A stretch of 5,516 nucleotides of DNA from Candidatus Moranbacteria bacterium CG_4_8_14_3_um_filter_41_13 (GCA_002782305.1 PFHN01000087.1:1-5516), one strand, 5' to 3'; positions 1-5,516 are shown, counted from the stretch's first letter. Translations and numbers: made by a program. The notes: generated by a model not told the origin, from the sequence alone.

Positions 1-865
1 CTGTTTTCTCCTTGTACCAGGCGCGGACGGCAGGGATGAAATTGCGAGAAAGAATACGTACGAGTACGAGAACAAAAACGAGCGTGAGCGAGGTGATATA
101 GAGCATACGCATCCACCATGTTTCAGAATCTGTACCAGACATAAAACCATGCAAGACAAAAAGAAAATATGCGCCCGCAGAAATATAATGAATAGCTCTC
201 CACACCTTTGGAGGAATCTTCGAACGAAACTCCGATGTGAACACAAGAATCAAGATACAGTAAAAGGCGATAATACCCAAAGCCACAGAAATTCCCATAT
301 TAAAGCCCAGCGTTGTCGGGAAAGAACGAGTGAGTACAAATGGGACGAGCGCTTCCACAACCTTCATTTTCATAAAGGCATCAAAGAAAAAGCTCGAGAA
401 ATGAAGTACTACCGTTCCGAGAGCAAGAAACGATATGAAGCGATGCGTCTCATACGCTGTCGCACCAGGAATAAACTTTGTAAAAGCCCGGGAACTAATG
501 ATGAGTCCAAAGACAACTACACCAGTAAGGAGGATGAAGGCAAGGATACCACTAGCGCGACCCAAATACCAGGCAAATTTTTCTGAGCTTCCGAGAAGTC
601 CTGGATCTTCTTTGCTCAGTGCTTGTAAACTCGAACTGCCACTATCGAGAGGATCAGTACCGTCGAGCACCTCTTGACCATCATCCGTACCATCGCCATC
701 AGTATCTGGCAGAGCTGGATCCGTTTGATACACCGTTATTTCTGCCTCATCGGTAAGTCCATCAACATCAGTATCTTTGAGAGCACCAAAAGCAACGATG
801 TTTTGAAAGAAGAACAAAGAGAAAATAATAAGAGAGAATATATTTATTTTATGCTTTCCATTCAT
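1..865 (-). CDS. TSP3-loop ferric-reductase-like diheme membrane protein (partial, 3' end off the left edge)
   Basis: A frame open from ATG 865 to the window edge gives 288 residues with no stop. Residues 7-27 form a hydrophobic signal or anchor segment. Two 12-residue Ca-type loops follow, at 31-42 (DTDVDGLTDEAE) and 54-65 (DTDGDGTDDGQE), as in thrombospondin type-3/EF-hand repeats. Five hydrophobic helices then lie near 99-123, 140-163, 186-209, 224-242 and 252-272. Histidines 141/155 and 226/239 form two intrahelical pairs spaced 14 and 13, the pattern that ligates two b hemes in ferric reductases and NADPH oxidases (PF01794-like, YedZ/MsrQ-related). The likely role is moving electrons across the cytoplasmic membrane; donor and acceptor are unknown. 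The start overlaps the ApbE gene by 17 nt in another frame, and no Shine-Dalgarno is visible, so translational coupling is likely. No NAD/FAD or FMN-binding domain is present in the visible part. The family call is confident, the electron partners are not. Confidence 0.85.
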   Translation of the reverse strand, partial: MNGKHKINIFSLIIFSLFFFQNIVAFGALKDTDVDGLTDEAEITVYQTDPALPDTDGDGTDDGQEVLDGTDPLDSGSSSLQALSKEDPGLLGSSEKFAWYLGRASGILAFILLTGVVVFGLIISSRAFTKFIPGATAYETHRFISFLALGTVVLHFSSFFFDAFMKMKVVEALVPFVLTRSFPTTLGFNMGISVALGIIAFYCILILVFTSEFRSKIPPKVWRAIHYISAGAYFLFVLHGFMSGTDSETWWMRMLYITSLTLVFVLVLVRILSRNFIPAVRAWYKEKT

Positions 866-1727
866 AGTGTTCGAAAAAAGAGTTACGAGTTATTGTTTTA
901 TTTTCACTGACGAACAGTGCTGGTATTTTTCTCTCTTCTGCGAAAGAAAGTCCTTGATCGAGTCCAAGAATAAGGAGTGTCTTCGCAAGCACATCTGCCA
1001 TAGTCGCGTTGGGCAAGATGACAGAAACTTGCATCAATCCAGAATGAACACTCTCTTCTGTCGTTGGGTCGATGATATGGTGTTCTTTCTTCCCTTCATG
1101 TATCCAGTGCCTCCGACTCAAACCCGAAGTAGCAATAGCCATTTCTGAAAGCAGTACCATTGAGAGAGTCTGCCCTGGATCAAACGGATTTTCAATATCA
1201 ATAGCAAAAGCATCGAGCCCCTGCATCTTATCTCCACCAAAAGTCATAATATCTCCACCTGCATCTACTATACCATTTGTATATTTTTTTGAAAGGAAAC
1301 ACGCGACTTGGTCGACGATATAGCCTTTACCAATGCCTCCGAAATCAATAAAAACATCTTTTGGTTTCGTAACAGTCTGGTTTTCCTTATCAAATATCAG
1401 TTCAGAAAAAACATGACTCAGCTTCTCTGTCTTTGGAAGTGTGCTCCCACTATACCCTACCTTCTCGAGTACAGGTAAAATACTCGGATCAAATATACCC
1501 TGTGTTTCTTGGTGGAAAAAAGCACATTTCTGAAGAAGAAGGAAAAGCTCTTCTGAAATTTTCCCTCCTTCTCCGGCATTGAAAACGGAAAGTTCACTCT
1601 CTTCTCTGAAGCGACTGAACTTCGCCTCAAAATCACGAAACATCTGAAAGGCAGTAGCAATATCAGAAGACATTTCTTCCTGCGAAAGAGTTTGGGAAAG
1701 GAGTTCTACGAAAATATCGGTTTTCAT
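849..1727 (-). CDS. apbE: ApbE-family FAD:protein FMN transferase
   Basis: Proteins of this family transfer FMN from FAD onto a Thr/Ser of target redox proteins, using Mg2+. Numbered from ATG 1727 (292 aa), the family blocks appear in order: SELSVFN (44-50), TQGIFDP (75-81), the FGGIGKGY core with Lys134 (129-136), DAGGDI (155-160), ATSG (199-202), HHIIDP (216-221) and MADVLAKT (243-250), whose Asp245 matches the conserved metal/active-site Asp. I chose ATG 1727 because GAAGGGG lies 6 nt upstream and the start leaves the previous gene intact. In-frame ATGs at 1772 and 1796 would add 15 or 23 residues and overlap that gene. The opening MKTDIFVEL would correspond to the usual MGT strand. No signal peptide or lipobox is visible with any start, unlike many exported ApbE proteins. 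The 3' end overlaps the heme membrane-protein gene, which suggests that protein or a partner is the client. Confidence 0.93.
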   Translation of the reverse strand: MKTDIFVELLSQTLSQEEMSSDIATAFQMFRDFEAKFSRFREESELSVFNAGEGGKISEELFLLLQKCAFFHQETQGIFDPSILPVLEKVGYSGSTLPKTEKLSHVFSELIFDKENQTVTKPKDVFIDFGGIGKGYIVDQVACFLSKKYTNGIVDAGGDIMTFGGDKMQGLDAFAIDIENPFDPGQTLSMVLLSEMAIATSGLSRRHWIHEGKKEHHIIDPTTEESVHSGLMQVSVILPNATMADVLAKTLLILGLDQGLSFAEERKIPALFVSENKTITRNSFFEHYEWKA

Positions 1728-1733
1728 AATCTT

Positions 1734-1740
1734 CCCCTTC
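1734..1740 (-). promoter_or_regulatory. Ribosome binding site that decides the apbE start
   Basis: The minus strand reads GAAGGGG followed by 6 nt and then ATG at 1727. It is the best Shine-Dalgarno-like site in the left-hand gene cluster. Upstream of the two earlier in-frame ATGs I see only a distant GAGG (12 nt before 1796) or nothing (1772), so the shorter ApbE is favoured. Confidence 0.5.
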
Positions 1741-1749
1741 TCTTCGTAT

Positions 1750-2229
1750 CTAGCGGCTACCCATGGTTTCATAAGAGTCGATGATTCCGTTTTCATTTAT
1801 ATCGGTGTCCTCACTATAATAAGAAAAATCATCTTCTCCTTTGTAGAGATCAAAAGCGTTGGCGACCCCATCATCATCGTCATCTGTGAAGTATTCTCTT
1901 TCGTGTACCTTCGGATGCGGGTCAATACCATCGAACAATCCGTCTCTATCAGAATCAATCGTGAAAATAGGATCAATGGTTATTTTTACAATAGGCACCA
2001 GCACGGTTTTGTATATAGGCTGGGCTTTTTCTACCCTGATACTCTTTGTTTCATAACGATCATCATCATCTTCATCATCATCTTCATCATCATCATCATC
2101 TTCATCATCATCGGCATAGGCTATCGGTATCAGGGTATGAAGTGACGACTGCTTCACAGAAAGAAATCCAAAGGAGAAAGATCCAAGAAAAAAGAAGAGA
2201 ATGAAAATGGGAAAGATATTTTTCTTCAT
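1750..2229 (-). CDS. Secreted acidic protein with TSP3/EF-hand-type calcium loops
   Basis: This 159-residue protein of unknown function has a lysine start followed by a strongly hydrophobic segment (5-23). A possible signal peptidase site is AYA at 37-39. Residues 40-57 are all Asp or Glu (18 in a row). The C-terminal half has three Ca-type loops: DSDRDGLFDGID (92-103), DDDDDGVANAFD (116-127), and DINENGIIDSYE (143-154), which fits the canonical EF-hand loop D-x-N-x-N-G-x-I-D-x-x-E. A beta-prone, Pro-containing stretch (64-91) joins the two parts. There is no Cys, no CxxCH heme site and no visible FMN attachment motif. It starts 9 nt after the preceding secreted coiled-coil gene and ends 22 nt before apbE, so it is very likely cotranscribed with both. 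I infer an exported, calcium-binding surface or periplasm-like protein. A link to the downstream heme protein is suggested by the shared loop type. Confidence 0.85.
   Translation of the reverse strand: MKKNIFPIFILFFFLGSFSFGFLSVKQSSLHTLIPIAYADDDEDDDDDEDDDEDDDDRYETKSIRVEKAQPIYKTVLVPIVKITIDPIFTIDSDRDGLFDGIDPHPKVHEREYFTDDDDDGVANAFDLYKGEDDFSYYSEDTDINENGIIDSYETMGSR
2059..2112 (-). repeat. GAT/GAA trinucleotide microsatellite encoding the poly-Asp/Glu tract
   Basis: Eighteen consecutive codons on the minus strand are GAT or GAA (ATC/TTC on the plus strand), forming a 54-bp imperfect trinucleotide repeat inside the secreted acidic protein gene. Such runs are prone to in-frame length change by replication slippage. 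The frame is kept because the unit is three bases. Confidence 0.9.
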
Positions 2230-2238
2230 AAGTATATT

Positions 2239-2649
2239 TTAAGAAGCTTTTGATTTCGTGGTTGCTTTTGGCTTAGAAACTACTGATTTAGTCGTTTGTG
2301 AGCTCGCTACATTACTTGAACTCGCTACTGGAACAAGCTGTTTCACGGTTGTCGTCGTTGTCTTCTCATTTTGTTTAACCAAAGCAGGTTGATTTTTTAA
2401 CAAAGTTTCATACTGACCTTTTGCTTTTTGCATCTCTTGCCTCGCTGCTTCACGACTTTGCGTCAAACCTTCGAGGTACGCCGTGCGAGCATCAGCAGTT
2501 TCCTTGGCACTCGCGAGAAACTGTTCTCGTTCAGCTCGTATCTTTGCAATGCGTTTGTCTTCTTCGGCAGCGAGAACCGCAAAAAAAGATCCTCCGAATA
2601 AAAGGAGAAAAAAAGATACTAAAATAATACGGAGGGATATTTTATTCAT
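2239..2649 (-). CDS. Small secreted coiled-coil protein with basic Thr/Ser/Lys tail
   Basis: I do not recognise a family for this 136-residue protein. It opens with a basic MNKISLR and a hydrophobic core (8-26) ending in AVLAA, a plausible signal peptidase I site near residue 27-28. Residues 29-87 are highly charged and Ala/Glu/Lys/Gln-rich without Pro, consistent with a long alpha-helical coiled coil. From residue 96 the sequence turns low-complexity: five Thr in a row, Ser/Ala-rich stretches, seven Lys and no acidic residue. There is no Cys or His, so it is not a metal or heme carrier by itself. It is the first gene after the 135-nt intergenic gap that carries a candidate promoter, and the next gene begins 9 nt after its stop. 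No clear Shine-Dalgarno precedes ATG 2649. The basic tail could bind an anionic surface polymer or the acidic protein encoded next; that is inference only. Confidence 0.8.
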   Translation of the reverse strand: MNKISLRIILVSFFLLLFGGSFFAVLAAEEDKRIAKIRAEREQFLASAKETADARTAYLEGLTQSREAARQEMQKAKGQYETLLKNQPALVKQNEKTTTTTVKQLVPVASSSNVASSQTTKSVVSKPKATTKSKAS

Positions 2650-2692
2650 AAATTATGTGACTGAGATTTTTCTTTTTATCTCGTTTAATGTA

Positions 2693-2721
2693 ATTATACA
2701 TACTTTTTCCCCTTTTGTCCC
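2693..2721 (-). promoter_or_regulatory. Candidate sigma-70-type promoter for the four-gene redox cluster
   Basis: The minus strand has a perfect TATAAT -10 box (2693-2698) and, after a 17-nt spacer, GGGACA (2716-2721), which matches four of six bases of TTGACA. The predicted start of transcription is near 2686, giving a leader of about 37 nt before ATG 2649. It sits in the only long gap of the window. A second TATAAT at about 2748-2753 has no recognisable -35 partner. Confidence 0.5.
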
Positions 2722-2735
2722 TTCGAGGAGGGGAA
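2707..2735 (-). repeat. Inverted repeat (7-bp arms) around the candidate -35 box
   Basis: Arms TTCCCCT and AGGGGAA are exact reverse complements separated by 15 nt, with an additional inner CCT/AGG pairing. The -35 hexamer lies in the loop. On neither strand is the stem followed by a T-run, so it does not look like an intrinsic terminator. It may be a repressor or activator site, or chance. Confidence 0.4.
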
Positions 2736-2784
2736 TACATATATTATAACGCTCAAAGAAAAGAAATCTTACAGAGGTAGCGTG

Positions 2785-4005
2785 CTATTCATACCGAAGA
2801 GCATCCATCGGGACAAGATTAGCGGCTCTCTTCGCTGGGTAAAAGCCAAATAAAATCCCTACTCCCCCCGATACTCCGAATGCAAGGAATACGGAAGACG
2901 GGGCGATCACCGTGGTGAGTCCTGCAAACTGCGATACCAAGAGCGATGCAATCCAGCCGAGGAGAATACCCATCATCCCTCCAAAAAAAGTAAGTACCAC
3001 TGCTTCAGAAAGAAACTGCCATAAGATATATTCTTTCTTGATGCCAACGGCTTTGCGCAATCCTATTTCGCGCGTCCGTTCCGTGACAGTGGTCAGCATC
3101 ATATTCATAATGCCAATACCACCGACGAGTAGTGATATTCCTGCAATAGATGCCAGAAGAATAGTAAATGTTCCTGTGATACTCGAAGCGGTAGCGATAA
3201 TATCAGCCTGATTCATCAAGTTAAAATCTGCCAACGTAGGATCAGAAATATTGTGCCGTCGCAAAAGAATATTTTTCACCTGTTCTTGGACTGAGGCAAC
3301 AGCCGTGGCATCACTCGCTGCGATACTGATCGAGGAAACAAAGATATCACCAGACAAGAAATGCTGGGCACTCGTAAGTGGAACATACACTGAATCATCC
3401 GGATTGGAAAATCCACTTCCGCCCTTGGCGAGTGTCACTCCAATCACCTCGAAATCCACATTTTTGATGCGAATAGTTTGTCCAATAGGATTGATATCCA
3501 TACCGAAGAGATCATCTCTCACAGTAGGACCGAGTACTACTACTTTTGCAGAGCTCTTCACTTGATTGTCAGTAATAAATGTTCCAGTATCTATTGCTAC
3601 ATTTCGTACAATAAGATAATCAGGTACTGTACCCACCACCTGCGTATTCGTATTGGTCCCTTTGGCTGTCATTTGATACCGACGTGATACGTCTGGTGCA
3701 ACAGCCTTCACTGTTGTCATTTCACTCTTGAGGGCGTCCGCATCAGCTACTGTCAGCGTTTGAGAACTGCCTCTTCCTGCACTGACATTACTGCCTCTTT
3801 GTGCTCCTGGCGATACCAAGATGAGATTGGAACCGATTGACTGAATGCTACTCGCAATAGAGTTCTGCGCACCTTGTCCAATAGATACCATCGTAATCAC
3901 AGAAGCAATACCAATCACAATACCTAAAATAGTGAGTCCTGATCTCACTTTGTTGGCCGATAACGACCAGAATGTTTCCTTGAGAATATCTTCTATAATC
4001 ATCAT
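2785..4005 (-). CDS. MacB-type ABC transporter permease (FtsX-like)
   Basis: This 406-residue membrane subunit is a MacB-family exporter permease without a fused ATPase. The N-terminal NKVRSGLTILGIVIGIASV marks the first helix (about 22-44) of the MacB core. An extracytoplasmic domain (about 45-275) with VVGTVPDY and GQTIRI-type segments follows. Three more helices lie near 279-304, 332-357 and 370-389. The signatures GGIGIMNMM (295-303) and TEREIGLRKA-like TERTREIGLRKAVG (308-321), and the ending PMDALRYE, are typical of the family. Four helices with a large loop after the first match MacB topology. It should pair with the ATPase encoded 21 nt upstream and with the adaptor before it, moving a substrate (peptide, lipid or glycolipid) from the outer leaflet or exterior side. 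Substrate cannot be read from sequence. ATG 4005 and ATG 4002 are adjacent alternatives; AAGGGT lies 9 nt before 4005. Confidence 0.95.
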   Translation of the reverse strand: MMIIEDILKETFWSLSANKVRSGLTILGIVIGIASVITMVSIGQGAQNSIASSIQSIGSNLILVSPGAQRGSNVSAGRGSSQTLTVADADALKSEMTTVKAVAPDVSRRYQMTAKGTNTNTQVVGTVPDYLIVRNVAIDTGTFITDNQVKSSAKVVVLGPTVRDDLFGMDINPIGQTIRIKNVDFEVIGVTLAKGGSGFSNPDDSVYVPLTSAQHFLSGDIFVSSISIAASDATAVASVQEQVKNILLRRHNISDPTLADFNLMNQADIIATASSITGTFTILLASIAGISLLVGGIGIMNMMLTTVTERTREIGLRKAVGIKKEYILWQFLSEAVVLTFFGGMMGILLGWIASLLVSQFAGLTTVIAPSSVFLAFGVSGGVGILFGFYPAKRAANLVPMDALRYE

Positions 4006-4026
4006 CTCAAAATTACCCTTATTATA

Positions 4027-4713
4027 TTAACGTGTTTCTTTTTTGTGATCACTTTCGATCATACCATCACGAACAGAGATAATCCGCTCAGCATATTCTG
4101 CAATTTCTGGTTCGTGAGTGATGAGAATAATCGTGTGTCCCTGCTTATGGAGTGCTTGGAATGCCTGCATCACGATATGACTCGTCTTCGTATCAAGATT
4201 CCCCGTTGGTTCATCAGCAAGAATGATGGCAGGATTATTGATAAGCGCTCTGGCTATCGCTACTCTCTGTATTTGTCCGCCCGAAAGCTGATTAGAAAGA
4301 TTTTGAAATTTACTTTCTTCGAGACCAGCGTATTTGAGACATTCCCGAGCTCTTTCTTCTCGCTCTTCTTTGGTTGTATCAGTGTAGAGCAGTGGCAACA
4401 TCACGTTCCGCAGAACAGTCGTTCTTGGGAGAAGATTGAAAGCTTGAAAAACAAAACCTATTTTCTGTTGTCTCAACATCGAAAGTTCGTCATCATCGTA
4501 TTTCGATATTTCTTTTCCATCCAAAAAATATGTTCCACTTGTCGGCACTTCGAGCGCTCCCAAGATATGCATCAGTGTCGATTTTCCCGATCCAGAAGGA
4601 CCGATAATAGAAACAAATTCTCCTTTTTCAATACGGAAAGAAACCGCATTGAGAGCCTTGGTCTCTACATCGCCATTCACATATATTTTGGTGAGATTTT
4701 TACATTCGATCAT
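4027..4713 (-). CDS. MacB/LolD-type ABC transporter ATP-binding protein
   Basis: This is the nucleotide-binding subunit of the exporter. Numbered from TTG 4725, it has Walker A GPSGSGKST (42-50), the Q-loop glutamine (Gln94 in FVFQAFN), signature LSGGQIQRVAIARAL (147-161), Walker B IILADE (167-172) with catalytic Glu172, D-loop NLD (176-178) and H-loop His203. All catalytic elements are intact, and the length is normal for a stand-alone MacB/LolD ATPase. I prefer ATG 4713 (228 aa), because family members usually begin M-I-E-x-K-N-L-T-K. The in-frame TTG at 4725 would add four residues, and neither start has a strong Shine-Dalgarno. The adaptor gene ends 32 nt upstream and the permease starts 21 nt downstream, so the three form one operon. 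Confidence 0.95.
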   Translation of the reverse strand: MIECKNLTKIYVNGDVETKALNAVSFRIEKGEFVSIIGPSGSGKSTLMHILGALEVPTSGTYFLDGKEISKYDDDELSMLRQQKIGFVFQAFNLLPRTTVLRNVMLPLLYTDTTKEEREERARECLKYAGLEESKFQNLSNQLSGGQIQRVAIARALINNPAIILADEPTGNLDTKTSHIVMQAFQALHKQGHTIILITHEPEIAEYAERIISVRDGMIESDHKKETR

Positions 4714-4745
4714 AGATACTTTCAATTTTCTCTTATGGTTTCATT

Positions 4746-5516
4746 CTATCCTCGGCCACCGAGCCCAGGTATACGGATGCCTCCTCCTGTCCCAGGCGTT
4801 ACTGCTTTCGCATTCGGATCGATCGTTTGCGTGATAACATTATCACCAACGTTGATACCACTCACAATTTCTGTATCTGTATTATTTGCTGATCCAATTT
4901 CTATAGTGCGTCGTTCTGGAACATTTTTTGTATTCAAAACTTCAATATATGTTTTCTTGCCTTGTACCTTGAGAGCGCCATTTGGAACCGTAATTACATC
5001 TTCTTTGACATCAGTAATAATCTTTGCAGAAACACTCATCCCTGGTTTCAATCTCTCATCTGTTGTATCAAAACCAAGAGTCACGGTATAGTTCACTACT
5101 CCCTGTGTGATAGTCCCTAGAGCATCCATCTTTTCTACTATGCCAGAAAGAGAGAGTCCATCAAAGGCACTGAGCGTCATCGTCGCCCTCTGACCAAGAG
5201 ACACATTGGCAATATCTACCTCATTCACTTGTACCTGTGCTTTGAGCGTCTTCAAATCACCGATGATAATCGGAGCTTGACTCGTGTTACTCTTCGAAAG
5301 ACGACTCAAGTCATCACCATTTTTGATATTGATAGCATTCACCGTGCCATCGATAGGCGAGGTTACTTTCCGCTTTGCAGAATCAGTCAGGGCGTTTTTG
5401 TAATTGAGCTTAGCAACCGTCAAATTTTTTTCTGCTACAGAAATTTTTTCTCGTAAAAGATTGCGGTCACGTTCTGTTTCTGTCCCACCATTCCTCGCAT
5501 TGATAAGATTGGTCTT
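4746..5516 (-). CDS. MacA/HlyD-family membrane-fusion (periplasmic adaptor) protein, partial (5' end off the right edge)
   Basis: The last 256 residues are visible and the frame stays open to the right edge. In order they show the end of a charged helical hairpin (residues 1-45, RDRNLLREKISVAEKNL), the returning half of the lipoyl/barrel-sandwich domain (VTSPIDGTV at 51-59, then NIKNGDDL), a beta-barrel region with VNEVDIANVSLGQ, a membrane-proximal domain (LKPGMSVSAKI, VPNGALKV, IEIGSANNTDTEIVSGINVGDNV), and a Gly-rich C-terminal tail ending GLGGRG. This is the standard RND/MacA-type adaptor order. It is membrane-anchored by its missing N-terminus and works outside the cytoplasmic membrane with the MacB-type ATPase and permease encoded just downstream. 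In a single-membrane cell it would act without a TolC-like channel. Any downstream TTG or ATG in this frame is internal, not a real start. Confidence 0.93.
   Translation of the reverse strand, partial: KTNLINARNGGTETERDRNLLREKISVAEKNLTVAKLNYKNALTDSAKRKVTSPIDGTVNAINIKNGDDLSRLSKSNTSQAPIIIGDLKTLKAQVQVNEVDIANVSLGQRATMTLSAFDGLSLSGIVEKMDALGTITQGVVNYTVTLGFDTTDERLKPGMSVSAKIITDVKEDVITVPNGALKVQGKKTYIEVLNTKNVPERRTIEIGSANNTDTEIVSGINVGDNVITQTIDPNAKAVTPGTGGGIRIPGLGGRG

Larger units (their letters stand above)
2650..2784. other. Intergenic gap between the exporter operon and the redox cluster
   Basis: These 135 nt contain no credible gene on either strand. They hold the candidate minus-strand promoter and the inverted repeat listed separately. 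Downstream of the permease stop I find no stem-loop with a following T-run, so transcripts of the exporter operon may continue into the next four genes. Confidence 0.7.

Noticed and set aside
456..470. PGATA in the heme protein (residues 133-137) as a flavin attachment site
   Set aside because: The residue before GAT is Pro instead of Ser/Thr, the upstream Asp is missing, and it sits between membrane helices with no FMN-binding domain around it.
149..910. Three plus-strand open frames over the left end
   Set aside because: The minus-strand frame here is open for 288 codons and encodes a signal segment, Ca-type loops and a diheme membrane domain. The plus-strand products are charged, low-quality shadows.
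1728..1796. N-terminal extension of ApbE to ATG 1796
   Set aside because: It would overlap the preceding gene by 47 nt with no good Shine-Dalgarno, while ATG 1727 has GAAGGGG at 6 nt. It is kept as an alternative because the extension stays in frame.
2059..2112. ATC repeats as a CRISPR-like or other repeat array
   Set aside because: The unit is three bases with no spacers, and it is fully explained as Asp/Glu codons in an intact gene.
1903..2145. Plus-strand frame with runs of Ile/Phe through the repeat, resembling a membrane peptide
   Set aside because: The Ile/Phe runs are just the other reading of the Asp/Glu codons, and the minus-strand gene has a signal peptide and clear Ca-type loops.
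2707..2735. Inverted repeat as an intrinsic terminator of the exporter operon
   Set aside because: On the minus strand the stem is followed by AAAAAG and on the plus strand by TACATA. Neither gives the T-run needed.
4045..5091. A 348-codon open frame on the plus strand
   Set aside because: It lies antisense across the ATPase and adaptor genes, whose motifs are unambiguous. Its translation has no recognisable domain and is a shadow of biased codon use.

Overview
Every gene I can support in this window lies on the minus strand, so transcription runs from right to left. Codon usage is moderately AT-rich, spacing is compact, and Shine-Dalgarno sites are weak or absent at several starts. The window also combines a split MacA/MacB-type exporter with secreted proteins carrying thrombospondin type-3 (TSP3)/EF-hand-like loops. 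Together these suggest an uncultured bacterium of the Patescibacteria/CPR kind (Parcubacteria-like). That assignment is an inference from style, since the window has no phylogenetic marker. The standard bacterial code fits: all reading frames are open without recoding, and the visible stops are TAA or TAG.

Right half (5516 to about 2785): an ABC export operon. It holds the C-terminal part of a MacA/HlyD-type membrane-fusion protein (its start lies beyond the right edge), then a MacB/LolD-type ATPase, then a separate MacB-type permease. Gaps between these genes are about 20-30 nt. The ATPase should power conformational changes in the permease, and the adaptor should extend the path outside the membrane.

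Middle (2784-2650): a 135-nt intergenic gap with a plausible sigma-70-type promoter on the minus strand and an inverted repeat around its -35 region. No convincing terminator is visible, so read-through from the exporter operon is possible.

Left half (2649 to 1): four tightly packed or overlapping genes that look like one transcription unit. They are (1) a small secreted coiled-coil protein with a basic Thr/Ser/Lys tail; (2) a small secreted protein with an 18-residue all-acidic tract and three Ca-binding-type loops; (3) an ApbE-type FAD:protein FMN transferase; and (4) a membrane protein, running off the left edge, with a signal peptide, two TSP3/EF-hand-like loops and a ferric-reductase-type transmembrane domain. 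The last has two His pairs spaced as in diheme NADPH-oxidase/ferric-reductase proteins. I read this as a surface redox module (heme b electron conduit plus flavinylation) with calcium-binding extracellular parts. The flavin acceptor is not visible and may lie past the left edge. This four-gene set is the most interesting part of the window.
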